A stretch of DNA of 64,000 bases, taken from NCBI GenBank assembly GCA_900551525.1, contig URWD01000001.1, forward strand, positions 16,330 through 80,329. The letters are read 5' to 3'. Below are positions 16,511-24,735 of the stretch, piece by piece. Position numbers and translations under genes: made by a program. Positions within the stretch are counted from its first letter, which is position 1, and every line of letters starts with the position of its first letter. This stretch comes from an uncultured Mycoplasmatota bacterium (lineage in GTDB: Bacteria > Bacillota_I > Bacilli_A > RF39 > UBA660). The notes beneath the pieces were generated by a model. It was not told where the DNA came from. It made no database searches and saw nothing but the letters and a program-made list of their open reading frames with translations.

Positions 16511-17019
16511 TGTATATATGGTTTTATGAAACCCCATCTGGTTTTGATAATATGGTTATGACATCAGACGGAAAATACTTAACAGCTTTAGTATTTCAAA
16601 ATTCTAATGATATAGAAAAAATAGAAAAAAATGCAAAAGAAGAATGTTTAGATATCTTTAAAGAAACAAGTAATTGGTTAGATTTATATTTTGAAGGCAA
16701 AATACCTGATTTTATACCTTCATATAAATTAGAAAATTTGAGTAGATTTACTTTAGAAGTAATAGAGTATATAAAGAAAATTCCATATGGCAAAGTAATA
16801 AGTTATGGTGATATAGCAAAATGTATTGCTAAAAAGAAAAATATAAAAAGAATGTCTGCTCAAGCTGTTGGCGGTGCAGTGGGTAGAAATCCAATTTGCA
16901 TTATAATTCCTTGTCATAGGGTTATGGGTGCAAATAATAAAATTACTGGTTATGGTGGTGGCATAAACAATAAAATTAAATTACTAGAAAAGGAAGGTTA
17001 TTATGAATACAAGAAATAG
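16510..17019 (+). CDS. ogt: Methylated-DNA--[protein]-cysteine S-methyltransferase
   Basis: A 169-residue suicide repair protein that removes O6-alkyl groups from guanine by transfer to a cysteine. The active site is IIPCHRVMG (about residues 132-140), preceded by the helix-turn-helix region KIPYGKVISYGDIA and the AVGGAVGRNP block; the trailing GYGGGINNKIKLLEKEG is also typical. The N-terminal domain is reduced, as in short Ogt proteins. Translation is coupled to the upstream dehydrogenase (overlapping TAATG) and the end overlaps the flavodoxin start by 17 bases. Confidence 0.95.
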   Translation: MYIWFYETPSGFDNMVMTSDGKYLTALVFQNSNDIEKIEKNAKEECLDIFKETSNWLDLYFEGKIPDFIPSYKLENLSRFTLEVIEYIKKIPYGKVISYGDIAKCIAKKKNIKRMSAQAVGGAVGRNPICIIIPCHRVMGANNKITGYGGGINNKIKLLEKEGYYEYKK

Positions 17020-17602
17020 AATAATAATGATAATACTATCTGCAGTGATGGCAATAGTTGCAGTTATTGGAGTACGTTTAAAAAATAATGAAAATGAAAT
17101 AAGTGAAGATGTGCTAAGTGGTAAAACTTTAGTTGTTTATTTTTCAGCTCAAAATCATACTAAAAATTTAGCAGAGAGAATAGCAAAAAAACTTGATGCC
17201 GATATGTTTGAAATAGTGCCCCAAGAAAAATATACAGATGAAGACTTAGATTATAATGATAAAAATTCAAGGGTTTCTAAAGAGCATGATGATGAAGCAA
17301 AAAGACATATTTTACTTGAAAAAGTGGTTCCAGATAACTTTGATAGTTATGAAAATGTTATTATAGCTTATCCAATTTGGTGGGGAATAGCGGCCTATCC
17401 AGTATCAAGTTTTGTAATGGGTAATACTTTTGATAATAAAAATATTTATCCTGTATGTACTTCAGCATCTAGTGGTTTAGGTGATAGTGCTAAAAATTTA
17501 AAATCTATATCAAGCGGAGGAACATGGCATGAAGGATATCGTTTTTCTGAGAATGCCACAAGTAGTGATATAGATATTTGGCTAAAAACAATTAGTAAAT
17601 GA
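17003..17602 (+). CDS. Flavodoxin-like protein with N-terminal membrane anchor
   Basis: A 199-residue protein. An N-terminal hydrophobic segment (about residues 7-23) acts as a signal or membrane anchor. The flavodoxin domain begins at LVVYFSAQNHTKNLAE, the FMN phosphate-binding loop with N in place of G, and continues with YENVIIAYPIWWGIAAYP and TSASSGLGDS, the second and third FMN contacts. This is the flavodoxin_4 pattern, usually found in exported or membrane-tethered electron carriers. Its redox partners are unknown. It is the third gene of the operon with the dehydrogenase and alkyltransferase and ends in a terminator overlapping its last codons. Confidence 0.88.
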   Translation: MNTRNRIIMIILSAVMAIVAVIGVRLKNNENEISEDVLSGKTLVVYFSAQNHTKNLAERIAKKLDADMFEIVPQEKYTDEDLDYNDKNSRVSKEHDDEAKRHILLEKVVPDNFDSYENVIIAYPIWWGIAAYPVSSFVMGNTFDNKNIYPVCTSASSGLGDSAKNLKSISSGGTWHEGYRFSENATSSDIDIWLKTISK

Positions 17603-17620
17603 AAAACTAATTGTTTTTTT
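17586..17620 (+). terminator. Intrinsic terminator overlapping the flavodoxin stop
   Basis: AAACAATTAGT pairs with ACTAATTGTTT around a nine-base loop, then a T run. The left arm is inside the coding sequence. Confidence 0.85.
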
Positions 17621-17667
17621 GAAACTTTTTTAGAAAATTATGACACTTTATATGCGAGGTGATAAAA

Positions 17668-18156
17668 ATGACTAGTCAAAAAGCCTTAGAAAAGTTTGAT
17701 GAAGTTTATAATGAAAGTTATAGGGATATTTCTAGATATGTAGTAGTAAGTAGTAATAATATTGGCGATGTTCAAGATATACTTCAAAATATTTATCTTG
17801 AAGTATATAAAAATATTGGTAAAGTTAAAGATAAAAACTATGTATTTGGGATAGCAAAAAATGTTATGAAAAAATATTATAGGTTTAAATTTATGAAAAA
17901 AAGCGATGAAGTACTTTATGATAATATTAGCGATAACATTAATTTGGAAAAAAGTGTAATGGAAAAGTTTGATACAGAATTAGTTTGGAATTATTTAAAA
18001 AAGAAAGGCGGAAATGTATCTAAAATAATGTATCTTTATTATTATGAAGATTTTACTATCAAACAAATAGCTGATACTTTAAATTTAACTGAGTCAAATG
18101 TTAAAAATTATATTTATAGAACTTTAAAAGAGTTAAGGAGGATAAGTAATGACTAA
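17668..18156 (+). CDS. ECF-type RNA polymerase sigma factor
   Basis: A 162-residue sigma-70 family protein with regions 2 and 4 only. Region 2 includes DVQDILQNIYLEVYKNI (about residues 32-48) and a short promoter-melting region; region 4 near the C-terminus is YLYYYEDFTIKQIADTLNLTESNVKNYIYR, a clear helix-turn-helix. The start at 17668 follows GAGGTGAT; an upstream GTG is part of that site. The downstream gene overlaps by eight bases and encodes a single-pass membrane protein with a cytoplasmic N-terminus, the usual arrangement for an anti-sigma partner. The controlled regulon cannot be told. Confidence 0.9.
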   Translation: MTSQKALEKFDEVYNESYRDISRYVVVSSNNIGDVQDILQNIYLEVYKNIGKVKDKNYVFGIAKNVMKKYYRFKFMKKSDEVLYDNISDNINLEKSVMEKFDTELVWNYLKKKGGNVSKIMYLYYYEDFTIKQIADTLNLTESNVKNYIYRTLKELRRISND

Positions 18157-18844
18157 AAAAGTTTTAAAAGATATTTTTGATGAAAAAATAAATAAAGAAG
18201 ATGTTTATAGGTATGTAACAAATAAGAAAAAAAATAATTATTATGGTGTGCTTAAATATTCAGTTTTAATTATTATATGCATTGGAATAGTGTTATTTAA
18301 ATTTAAAACCAATGTTTTTAAAGAAAATAATACTTATGATGATAATATTTATATTAATGAAGTAAAGACATTTGGAAATAATGATATTGATGTAACAATA
18401 ATGAATATTAATGAGTCTACGAATATTTATTTTAGTGATGATTTAGAAGAGGCTTATCCATTTTTAAAAAGAAGTAAAAGTCTTTATGAAAATGACGATG
18501 AAATATTAAAAAATTATGAAACTGATATTTATTTTGTTATTACTGAAAATGAGGATGAAAATCCATTTAGTAAAATTCATAATCTTATTTATGCTTATAA
18601 AAATAAGGATGAAAAAGGAAAAATTACAGTATCTTTTGATAAAGATAAAAAACCACTTCGTGATTATTTCTTTGAAACTAAAAGTAGTAAACAATCAAGT
18701 ATTAAAAATAAGAAAGTAACTATTTATAAATATGAAAATACATATTTTACTGAGTTTCATGATAATGGTATATATTATGATATTGAAAGTACTAATGTAA
18801 GTTTTGAAGATTTTAAATATATTTTAGATATAGTAATTGAATAA
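18149..18844 (+). CDS. Putative membrane anti-sigma factor
   Basis: A 231-residue protein with a short cytoplasmic N-terminus (about 30 residues), one transmembrane helix (about residues 34-50) and an extracytoplasmic domain of about 175 residues with no recognised motif. Position and topology, directly after and overlapping an ECF sigma gene by eight bases, suggest an anti-sigma factor that holds the sigma at the membrane. No zinc-binding HxxxCxxC motif is seen, so it is not a ZAS-type anti-sigma. The assignment is from context. Confidence 0.6.
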   Translation: MTKKVLKDIFDEKINKEDVYRYVTNKKKNNYYGVLKYSVLIIICIGIVLFKFKTNVFKENNTYDDNIYINEVKTFGNNDIDVTIMNINESTNIYFSDDLEEAYPFLKRSKSLYENDDEILKNYETDIYFVITENEDENPFSKIHNLIYAYKNKDEKGKITVSFDKDKKPLRDYFFETKSSKQSSIKNKKVTIYKYENTYFTEFHDNGIYYDIESTNVSFEDFKYILDIVIE

Positions 18845-18916
18845 TTTACAAATTTCACATAATTACCATAGAAAAATACTTAAAAATGTTATATAATATT
18901 CTTGTGTGGTGATAAT

Positions 18917-19882
18917 ATGTTCCAAAGTGAATTAAATTATAAAGAATATTTAAATAAACTAAAGAAAAATGAACTTATAAATATAATAAATGATTATAAT
19001 AAATTATGTGATATATACGGTTATAAAAAAATAGAAGATACAAAAAGTAAAAAAGATGTACTTATAGATTTAATTGATAATGTTAAAGAAAATTATGCTA
19101 AAGGAATAATAATGTCTTTAGATAAAAGGGATTATTTAGCATTAAAAGAAATGGTTAAAAAAAGCTCTATGGAAAGTTTAAATAATAATAGATCTTTAAT
19201 AAACTTTTTAAAAAGCAAGTATATTTTATTATTAAATGATACTTTAGAAATACCAAAGAATATAAAATTAAATGAAATACTTAAAGATAAAGTAGTTCAA
19301 AAACATATTGGTTATTGGACTAATGTTTATGATTTTGTAGATGGCATTATTATTGCTTATGGAGTAGTAGATATTTCTTACTTTAATGAATTAATTAATG
19401 ATGTAAAAGAAAAAGATAATATATTTAAAATGATTAATTTTTATTATAAAAAAGATTATGTTGTAACAGAAGATAGACTTATAAGTAATAAACTTAGCAA
19501 TAAGAAAAGAATTGACAAATATTTTAAAGACAAAAATTATAAAAAGTTTACAACCAAAGAATATATTGCTTTAGGTAGAAGTTTGTATCATCATAATATT
19601 AAATCTTATAAGAAATTTATTAAAATGCTTAAAAATTATTATGTATTTAAGAAAAATGATATAGAGTTTGTAGATGTTAATATTGTCATTCCTTATTTAT
19701 ATAATAAAATAAATGAAGAAGATATAGCTAAAAATACTTTAGAAGAAACAGTTGTCAGATTATTTGAATTTAAAGGAGATAAACTTAAGGAAAAGATGCT
19801 TACTGAAATAATTAAAATAAGAAATGAATTTCCTTTATGGGAACTTCGTGGATTTAGTAAAGCAGAAGGGAACGAGAAATGA
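18917..19882 (+). CDS. Hypothetical cytoplasmic protein
   Basis: A 321-residue, highly charged, Lys/Asn/Ile-rich soluble protein with no membrane segment and no motif that I recognise. The pattern is mostly helical (LNKLKKNELINIINDYNK near the start, then DRDYLALKEMVKK-like stretches). It is somewhat like the N-terminal SAP/Rho-like helical modules of low-GC Firmicute proteins, a weak resemblance. The ATG at 18917 is preceded by GTGGTGAT, which itself supplies the rejected upstream start. It overlaps the following pseudopilin gene by four bases, so the two are probably expressed together. Confidence 0.65.
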   Translation: MFQSELNYKEYLNKLKKNELINIINDYNKLCDIYGYKKIEDTKSKKDVLIDLIDNVKENYAKGIIMSLDKRDYLALKEMVKKSSMESLNNNRSLINFLKSKYILLLNDTLEIPKNIKLNEILKDKVVQKHIGYWTNVYDFVDGIIIAYGVVDISYFNELINDVKEKDNIFKMINFYYKKDYVVTEDRLISNKLSNKKRIDKYFKDKNYKKFTTKEYIALGRSLYHHNIKSYKKFIKMLKNYYVFKKNDIEFVDVNIVIPYLYNKINEEDIAKNTLEETVVRLFEFKGDKLKEKMLTEIIKIRNEFPLWELRGFSKAEGNEK

Positions 19883-20244
19883 AAAAGAATGGATATACAG
19901 TAATTGAATTAGTTGTGGTTTTAGCAGTATTTAGTGTAGGTTATTTTGCTGCTACATGGATTATTTCCGGTAAAGTTAATGTTAATTTTGAAGAAGAACT
20001 ATATGAAGAAAAAATATCTGCAATTGAAAAACAAGCAAGCATTTATGCTATGACTGATGAAAGTTTATTTGAAAAAGATAAGGTTGCTTATCTAACTGTT
20101 GGTGATTTAGTTGAAAAAAATGCTATTATATCTAATGAAAATGGAAAAGTTAATGATCCTAGAAATGAAGAAAAAGATTTAAATGATATTAAAATTAAAT
20201 TAACTAAAGATAATGATAAAGTGACTGCGGTTGTGTTAAATTAA
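19879..20244 (+). CDS. Pseudopilin-like protein
   Basis: A 121-residue protein with a type IV prepilin-like start: MKKNG then YTVIELVVVLAVFSVG, including Glu at position +5 and Tyr in place of the usual Phe. The C-terminal part has VAYLTVGDLVEKNAI, matching the CITVGDLISNG element of the prepilin-like protein at 1772-2290, and a short beta-rich end. It would be cut by a prepilin peptidase and enter a pseudopilus or stay membrane-bound. It overlaps an unrecognised gene upstream. Two or three such proteins in the window suggest a pilus-type surface machine encoded in scattered genes. Confidence 0.75.
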   Translation: MKKNGYTVIELVVVLAVFSVGYFAATWIISGKVNVNFEEELYEEKISAIEKQASIYAMTDESLFEKDKVAYLTVGDLVEKNAIISNENGKVNDPRNEEKDLNDIKIKLTKDNDKVTAVVLN

Positions 20245-20338
20245 TTAGAAGTGTAAAATTTGTGTCAAATTTTGTCGATTTGCTTGATTAATATTAATAA
20301 TGTGAGTATCATATTAATGAAAAGGGAGAGTGAATGTT

Positions 20339-20548
20339 ATGTTATATCCATCAATAGATAAACTATTAAACATCGTAGATTCTAAGTACAAATTAGTTCA
20401 TGTAGCTTCAAAAAGAAGTAAGCAAATGCTTGAAAATAATCACTATCAAATGAAGGAAGCTGATTATAAAAATAAGAAACCTTTAGGTAGAGCACTTGAA
20501 GAAGTTGAAGCTGGATTAATAAAAATTGTAGAAGATGTGCAAAAATAG
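20339..20548 (+). CDS. rpoZ: RNA polymerase omega subunit
   Basis: A 69-residue protein with the omega pattern: YPSIDKLLNIVDSKYKLVHVASKRSKQM followed by a KKPLGRALEEVEAGLI block near the end. It assists assembly of RNA polymerase through beta prime. The ATG at 20339 lies behind AAAGGGAGAG; the upstream GTG at 20330 overlaps that site. It is monocistronic and ends just before the tRNA-Ala promoter. Confidence 0.93.
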   Translation: MLYPSIDKLLNIVDSKYKLVHVASKRSKQMLENNHYQMKEADYKNKKPLGRALEEVEAGLIKIVEDVQK

Positions 20549-20549
20549 C

Positions 20550-20578
20550 TTGATTATTTTATCGATATATGATAAAAT
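20550..20578 (+). promoter_or_regulatory. Promoter of tRNA-Ala
   Basis: TTGATT at 20550-20555 and TAAAAT at 20573-20578 with a 17-base spacer. The tRNA begins 13 bases after the -10 box. Confidence 0.65.
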
Positions 20579-20590
20579 AATTTTGTTCCT

Positions 20591-20667
20591 GGGGAATTAG
20601 CTCAGTTGGCTAGAGCACCACGCTTGCACCGTGGGGGTCGCGGGTTCGAGTCCCACATTCTCCACCA
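20591..20667 (+). tRNA. tRNA-Ala (anticodon TGC)
   Basis: A full cloverleaf is readable. The acceptor GGGGAAT pairs with ATTCTCC, including the G3-U70 alanine identity pair. The D arm is GCTC...GAGC; the anticodon stem CCACG/CGTGG has the loop CTTGCAC with anticodon TGC. The T arm GCGGG/CCCAC has one C-A mismatch around TTCGAGT. CCA is encoded. The U34 of this tRNA is a usual substrate of the 5-methoxyuridine pathway whose genes lie at 55-57.8 kb. Confidence 0.97.
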
Positions 20668-20677
20668 GAAGAAAATT

Positions 20678-20701
20678 AAACCTCGTTTTTACGAGGTTTT
20701 T
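20678..20701 (+). terminator. Terminator of the tRNA-Ala gene
   Basis: AAACCTCGT pairs with ACGAGGTTT and is followed by T residues, 11 bases after the encoded CCA. Confidence 0.85.
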
Positions 20702-20761
20702 GTATGTAAAAAATAATGACTTTTAGCTATTTTTCTGGTAAAATAATAACAGGTGTTGGAA

Positions 20762-22555
20762 ATGAAAAACGAAAATATTAGAAATTTTTCAATTATTGCT
20801 CATATAGATCATGGTAAGAGTACTTTAGCAGATAGACTTTTGGAACTTACTGGTGCAGTTTCTAAAAGAGAAATGAAAGAGCAAATTCTTGATAATATGG
20901 ATTTGGAAAGAGAAAGAGGTATAACAATTAAGCTTAATGCTGTGAAGTTAAATTATCATTATAAAAATGAAGATTATGTTATAAACTTAATTGATACTCC
21001 AGGTCATGTTGACTTTTCTTATGAAGTTTCAAGAAGTTTAGCAGCTTGTGAAGGCGCTATTTTAGTTGTTGATGCTGCTCAAGGTATTGAAGCTCAAACA
21101 CTAGCTAATTTATACCTTGCTATGGAACAAGATTTAACTATTATTCCTGTTATAAATAAAATAGATTTACCAAATGCTGATATTCCAAGAGTAAAAAAAG
21201 AACTTGTGGAAGTTTTAGGTTTTAACGAAGAAGATATTATTTTGTGTAGTGCTAAAACAGGTGAAGGTGTTGAAGAAATACTTCATGCTGTTGTTGAAAA
21301 GGTGCCTGGACCTAATATTGATATAAATAAACCTACGCGAGCTTTAATATTTGACTCATATTTTGATCCTTATCGTGGGGTTGTTTTACTAGTTAAACTT
21401 GTTGATGGAAAAATAAATGTTGGTGATACCATAAAAATGATGGCTAGTAAAAGTACTTTTGAAGTTGTAGAACTTGGAGTTCATACACCAAAAGAGGAAA
21501 AATATAATGAACTTAAAAGTGGTGAAGTTGGATATATAGCAGCATCAATTAAAGATATAAGTACAGTATCTGTTGGTGATACAATTACAGTTGTGGGCCG
21601 TGAAGCAAATGAAGCAATCAAAGGCTACAAGAAGATGAAGCCAATGGTATTTTCAGGCATATTTCCAACTGAACCAAACAGATACGAAGAATTAAAAGAA
21701 GCACTTATTAAACTCAAATTAAATGATGCGGCATTAACGTTTGAACCTGAAACAAGTGAAGCTTTAGGTTTTGGTTTTAGAATTGGTTTTTTAGGATTAC
21801 TTCATATGGATGTAATAATAACTCGTATTGAGAGAGAATTTAATATTGGTATTATTGCTACTAGTCCAAGTGTTGTTTATGAGGTTACCCTTACTGATGG
21901 AAGTAAAGTAGATGTTGATGCTCCATCAAAAATGCCAGAAAAAACAAAAATTAGTTATATTGAAGAACCTTATATTTATACAAATATAATTGCTCCATCT
22001 GAATATATTGGGGCAATTATGGAACTTTGTCAAAATAAGCGTGGTATATATAAGTCAGTTGATTATATTGATGCAACAAGAATTGATGTTCACTATGAAA
22101 TACCGCTATCAGAAATCGTTTATGATTTTTATGATAGATTAAAAAGCACAACAAAGGGATATGCTTCATTTGATTATGAATTATGTGGATATAAAGAAAG
22201 TAGTTTAGTTAAAATGGATATTTTGCTTAATGGTGAAATTGTAGATGCCTTAAGTGTAATTATTCATAAAGATTTTGCTTACTCTAAGGGAAGAGCAATT
22301 GTTAAGAAGTTACGTGAACTTATTCCAAGACAAATGTTTCAAATACCAATTCAAGCAAGTATTGGTTCTAAAGTTATTGCTAGAGAAAATATTAGTGCTT
22401 TAAAAAAGAATGTTTTAGCTAAATGTTATGGCGGAGACGTTTCTCGAAAAAGAAAACTACTTGAAAAGCAAAAGGAAGGAAAGAAAAGAATGAAGATGGT
22501 TGGTACTGTTGAAGTTCCTCAAGAAGCATTCTTAGCAGTTTTAGGTGATGAATAA
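20762..22555 (+). CDS. lepA: Elongation factor 4 (LepA)
   Basis: A 597-residue translational GTPase that back-translocates or assists stalled ribosomes. The G domain motifs are [12 protein letters not shown] (about residues 12-23), the switch region [14 protein letters not shown], and NKIDLPNAD. The C-terminal LepA-specific domain ends in [19 protein letters not shown]. The length is normal. The ATG at 20762, giving the usual [23 protein letters not shown] start, follows AGGTG at 20751-20755. The next gene, a SpoIIID-like regulator, overlaps the stop codon, and hemW follows; lepA-hemW linkage is common in Firmicutes. Confidence 0.98.
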   Translation: MKNENIRNFSIIAHIDHGKSTLADRLLELTGAVSKREMKEQILDNMDLERERGITIKLNAVKLNYHYKNEDYVINLIDTPGHVDFSYEVSRSLAACEGAILVVDAAQGIEAQTLANLYLAMEQDLTIIPVINKIDLPNADIPRVKKELVEVLGFNEEDIILCSAKTGEGVEEILHAVVEKVPGPNIDINKPTRALIFDSYFDPYRGVVLLVKLVDGKINVGDTIKMMASKSTFEVVELGVHTPKEEKYNELKSGEVGYIAASIKDISTVSVGDTITVVGREANEAIKGYKKMKPMVFSGIFPTEPNRYEELKEALIKLKLNDAALTFEPETSEALGFGFRIGFLGLLHMDVIITRIEREFNIGIIATSPSVVYEVTLTDGSKVDVDAPSKMPEKTKISYIEEPYIYTNIIAPSEYIGAIMELCQNKRGIYKSVDYIDATRIDVHYEIPLSEIVYDFYDRLKSTTKGYASFDYELCGYKESSLVKMDILLNGEIVDALSVIIHKDFAYSKGRAIVKKLRELIPRQMFQIPIQASIGSKVIARENISALKKNVLAKCYGGDVSRKRKLLEKQKEGKKRMKMVGTVEVPQEAFLAVLGDE

Positions 22556-23043
22556 TGAGTGAAGAAGAAAAGAAAATGTTTTTATTAAAGCAAGCTGATA
22601 TGTATTTAAGTGGTATGTCATATAGACAAATTGCTAAAGTTGTTGGTCAATCTTATGTTACAGTTCGTGATAATCTTACAGTAAAAATTAGATATATTGC
22701 TCCAAATAAATACATGGAAGTTATGGAAAAAATTGAAGAAAATAAAGAAAAGTCAATTGAGGATGCATCAGTTAGAGAACGTGTTTTAGAAGCTTATAGA
22801 CTTTTGACAACAGAAAATAAAACTGTTATAGAAATTGCTGATATTTTGGGCACTACTGAGTTTACAATTTATAGAGATTTAACTAATAGATTAAATGAAC
22901 TTAATAATATAGTTCCGGAAATTGTTACAGAAGAAATGTTAAGAAAAGTAGGAATATTATTTAAAGAACATAGTCATCATGGATATTTTGACTTTGAAAG
23001 TTTATTTGATGAACAAGCAAATGCTGAACAAAGAGGGCTATAA
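22555..23043 (+). CDS. SpoIIID-like regulator with two tandem helix-turn-helix domains
   Basis: A 162-residue DNA-binding protein. The second half (about residues 75-145) resembles the sporulation regulator SpoIIID: TVIEIADILGTTEFTIYRDLTNRLNELN matches the SpoIIID helix-turn-helix plus the DLTERLPEIN pattern, with basic/His residues after it. The first half (about residues 8-65) repeats the same plan with MSYRQIAKVVGQSYVTVRDNLT and an IAPNKYMEV stretch. Canonical SpoIIID is about 93 residues with one such domain, so this looks like a tandem duplication. It sits between lepA and hemW and overlaps both by one base. It may control mother-cell-type genes, but a housekeeping role is possible given the operon. 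Confidence 0.75.
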   Translation: MSEEEKKMFLLKQADMYLSGMSYRQIAKVVGQSYVTVRDNLTVKIRYIAPNKYMEVMEKIEENKEKSIEDASVRERVLEAYRLLTTENKTVIEIADILGTTEFTIYRDLTNRLNELNNIVPEIVTEEMLRKVGILFKEHSHHGYFDFESLFDEQANAEQRGL

Positions 23044-24122
23044 TGGCATCTTCAGTTTATATTCATATTCCATTTTGTAAGAAAATATGTTCTTATTGTG
23101 ATTTTTGTAAATTTATTTATAATGAGAAATGGGTTTATGCTTATTTAAAAACTTTGAAAGCTGAAATTAAAGATAGATATATGGGGGATGAAATAAAAAC
23201 TATATATATTGGTGGAGGAACTCCAAGTAGTCTTGCTTTTCATGAAATTAAAAGTTTACTTGAGATGACTAAAGTTTTTAATATAAGAAATTTATTAGAA
23301 TTTACTTTTGAATGTAATCTTGAAGATATTAATGAACAACTTTTATTACTTTTAAAAAGCTATGGTGTAAATAGACTTAGTATAGGCATTGAATCATTTG
23401 ATGAGAATAAACTTAAATTTATGGAAAGAAAAGCAGATTTTAAAGATGCTGAAGCAAAAATTAAATTATGTAGAAAGCTCGGGTTTAATAATATTAATTT
23501 GGATTTAATGTATGCAATACCTGGTGAAACTCTAAAAGCGTTAAAAAAAGATTTAAATATGTTTTTAAAACTAGAGCCTGAACATATAAGTACGTATAGT
23601 TTAATTTTAGAAGAACACACTAAAGCTTATGTTAATAAAATTACTGTTATGGAAGAAGAACTTGATTATGAAATGTATAAATATATTGAAAATAAATTAA
23701 GTGGGTCTCATCACTATGAAGTTAGTAATTTTGCTAAAAAAGGTTTTGAAAGTATTCATAACTTAGTATATTGGAATAATGAAGAATATTACGGATTTGG
23801 GTTGGGAGCTTCTGGTTATTTAGATAAAATAAGATATACGAATACGAAGACTCTAAAAAATTATTTACTCGGAAATTACGTCGAAGACAGAGAAATTATT
23901 GGTGAAAAAGAAAATATGGATTATGAAATAATGCTAGGTTTAAGAAAAATAGATGGAATAAATTTAACAGATTTTAAAAATAAGTTTGGTAAAAAACTTG
24001 AAGAAGTTTATAATGTGAAACCACTATTAAAAAGTAAAGAATTAATAAAGAAAAAAGATTATATTTTTATTAATCCAATTTATATTTATGTAATGAATGA
24101 AATACTTTTGAAAATAATTTGA
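23043..24122 (+). CDS. hemW: Heme chaperone HemW-like radical SAM protein
   Basis: A 359-residue radical SAM protein of the HemW/HemN-like family. The iron-sulfur motif CKKICSYCDFC (about residues 12-22) has the CX3CX2CxC spacing, and the IGGGTPSSL segment and RLSIGIESFDENKL follow. The C-terminal HemN_C-like helical domain is present. HemW binds heme and delivers it to membrane proteins; despite older annotation it is not a coproporphyrinogen oxidase. It overlaps the regulator upstream by one base. A hairpin lies just beyond its TGA stop. Confidence 0.93.
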   Translation: MASSVYIHIPFCKKICSYCDFCKFIYNEKWVYAYLKTLKAEIKDRYMGDEIKTIYIGGGTPSSLAFHEIKSLLEMTKVFNIRNLLEFTFECNLEDINEQLLLLLKSYGVNRLSIGIESFDENKLKFMERKADFKDAEAKIKLCRKLGFNNINLDLMYAIPGETLKALKKDLNMFLKLEPEHISTYSLILEEHTKAYVNKITVMEEELDYEMYKYIENKLSGSHHYEVSNFAKKGFESIHNLVYWNNEEYYGFGLGASGYLDKIRYTNTKTLKNYLLGNYVEDREIIGEKENMDYEIMLGLRKIDGINLTDFKNKFGKKLEEVYNVKPLLKSKELIKKKDYIFINPIYIYVMNEILLKII

Positions 24123-24131
24123 TATTTTTTG

Positions 24132-24166
24132 AGCACACTATCTATGGGAAGTGATAGTGTGCTTTT
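24132..24166 (+). terminator. Hairpin beyond hemW, overlapping the next gene's start region
   Basis: AGCACACTATC pairs perfectly with GATAGTGTGCT (11 bp) across a 10-base loop, then a short T run (TTTTA). It fits an intrinsic terminator of the lepA-hemW operon, but the ATG at 24144 of the next reading frame sits in its loop, so it might also modulate translation of that gene. Confidence 0.6.
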
Positions 24167-24554
24167 AGATTTGAAAATATTAAATGGAAATATGTTTTTA
24201 AAGTTTGATAAGTATGTAAATAATTATACAGTTAATGTCGCAAGTGATGTAGATACATTAGAAATAGAATATAAAATTAGGGATACTGATGAAATTAAAA
24301 TTGTAAATAATGAGATTTTAAATTATGGACTTAATTATGTCTTTTTGGAAGTAACAAGTGAAGAAGAAAAAAATGTTTATACCTTAGAGGTTTATAAAGA
24401 AAAGATAGAAAATGTTATGAAATATGAAGATGTTTTAGTAGCTAAAAGTGATAAAGAAGCAAATGAGAATATGCCTTATATAATATCATTTGTATGCTTG
24501 GTAGTAATTTTGTTTTTCTTTGTTGTCATATTTCATCGAAAAAAGTCGAAATAG
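24144..24554 (+). CDS. Cadherin-like beta-sandwich domain protein with C-terminal membrane helix
   Basis: A protein of 136 residues from the ATG at 24144, or 141 from the TTG at 24129. The first 85 residues match the cadherin-like beta-sandwich pattern: LLDLKILNGNMFLKFDKYV, then NNYTVNVASDVDTLEIEYKI and a YTLEVYKE end. A C-terminal transmembrane helix (about 113-132 from the ATG) and basic tail follow. No signal peptide is visible, which is odd for a domain that is usually extracellular. The frame continues directly from hemW after its TGA stop, and no ribosome binding site is seen, so the start is uncertain. It could be a stand-alone tail-anchored protein or the trailing end of a gene whose original start has been lost. 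Confidence 0.5.
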   Translation: MGSDSVLLDLKILNGNMFLKFDKYVNNYTVNVASDVDTLEIEYKIRDTDEIKIVNNEILNYGLNYVFLEVTSEEEKNVYTLEVYKEKIENVMKYEDVLVAKSDKEANENMPYIISFVCLVVILFFFVVIFHRKKSK

Positions 24555-24626
24555 AATAAACTTTACATTTGTTTACATAATGTATATATTTAAAAAATAA
24601 AAATATTTTTATAATTATTATTAGAT

Positions 24627-24661
24627 ATTTCTGTGCAAATTTTAGCCACAGAAATTTTTTT
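24627..24661 (+). terminator. Intrinsic terminator before the bacteriocin cassette
   Basis: ATTTCTGTG pairs with CACAGAAAT across an 11-base loop and is followed by seven T residues. Confidence 0.85.
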
Positions 24662-24735
24662 GCAAAAAAGTTTAAAAAATAAGGGGGAAAAATTGGTCCA
24701 TTTAGGAAATATATAAAGTGAAGGGAGAAATTAGA

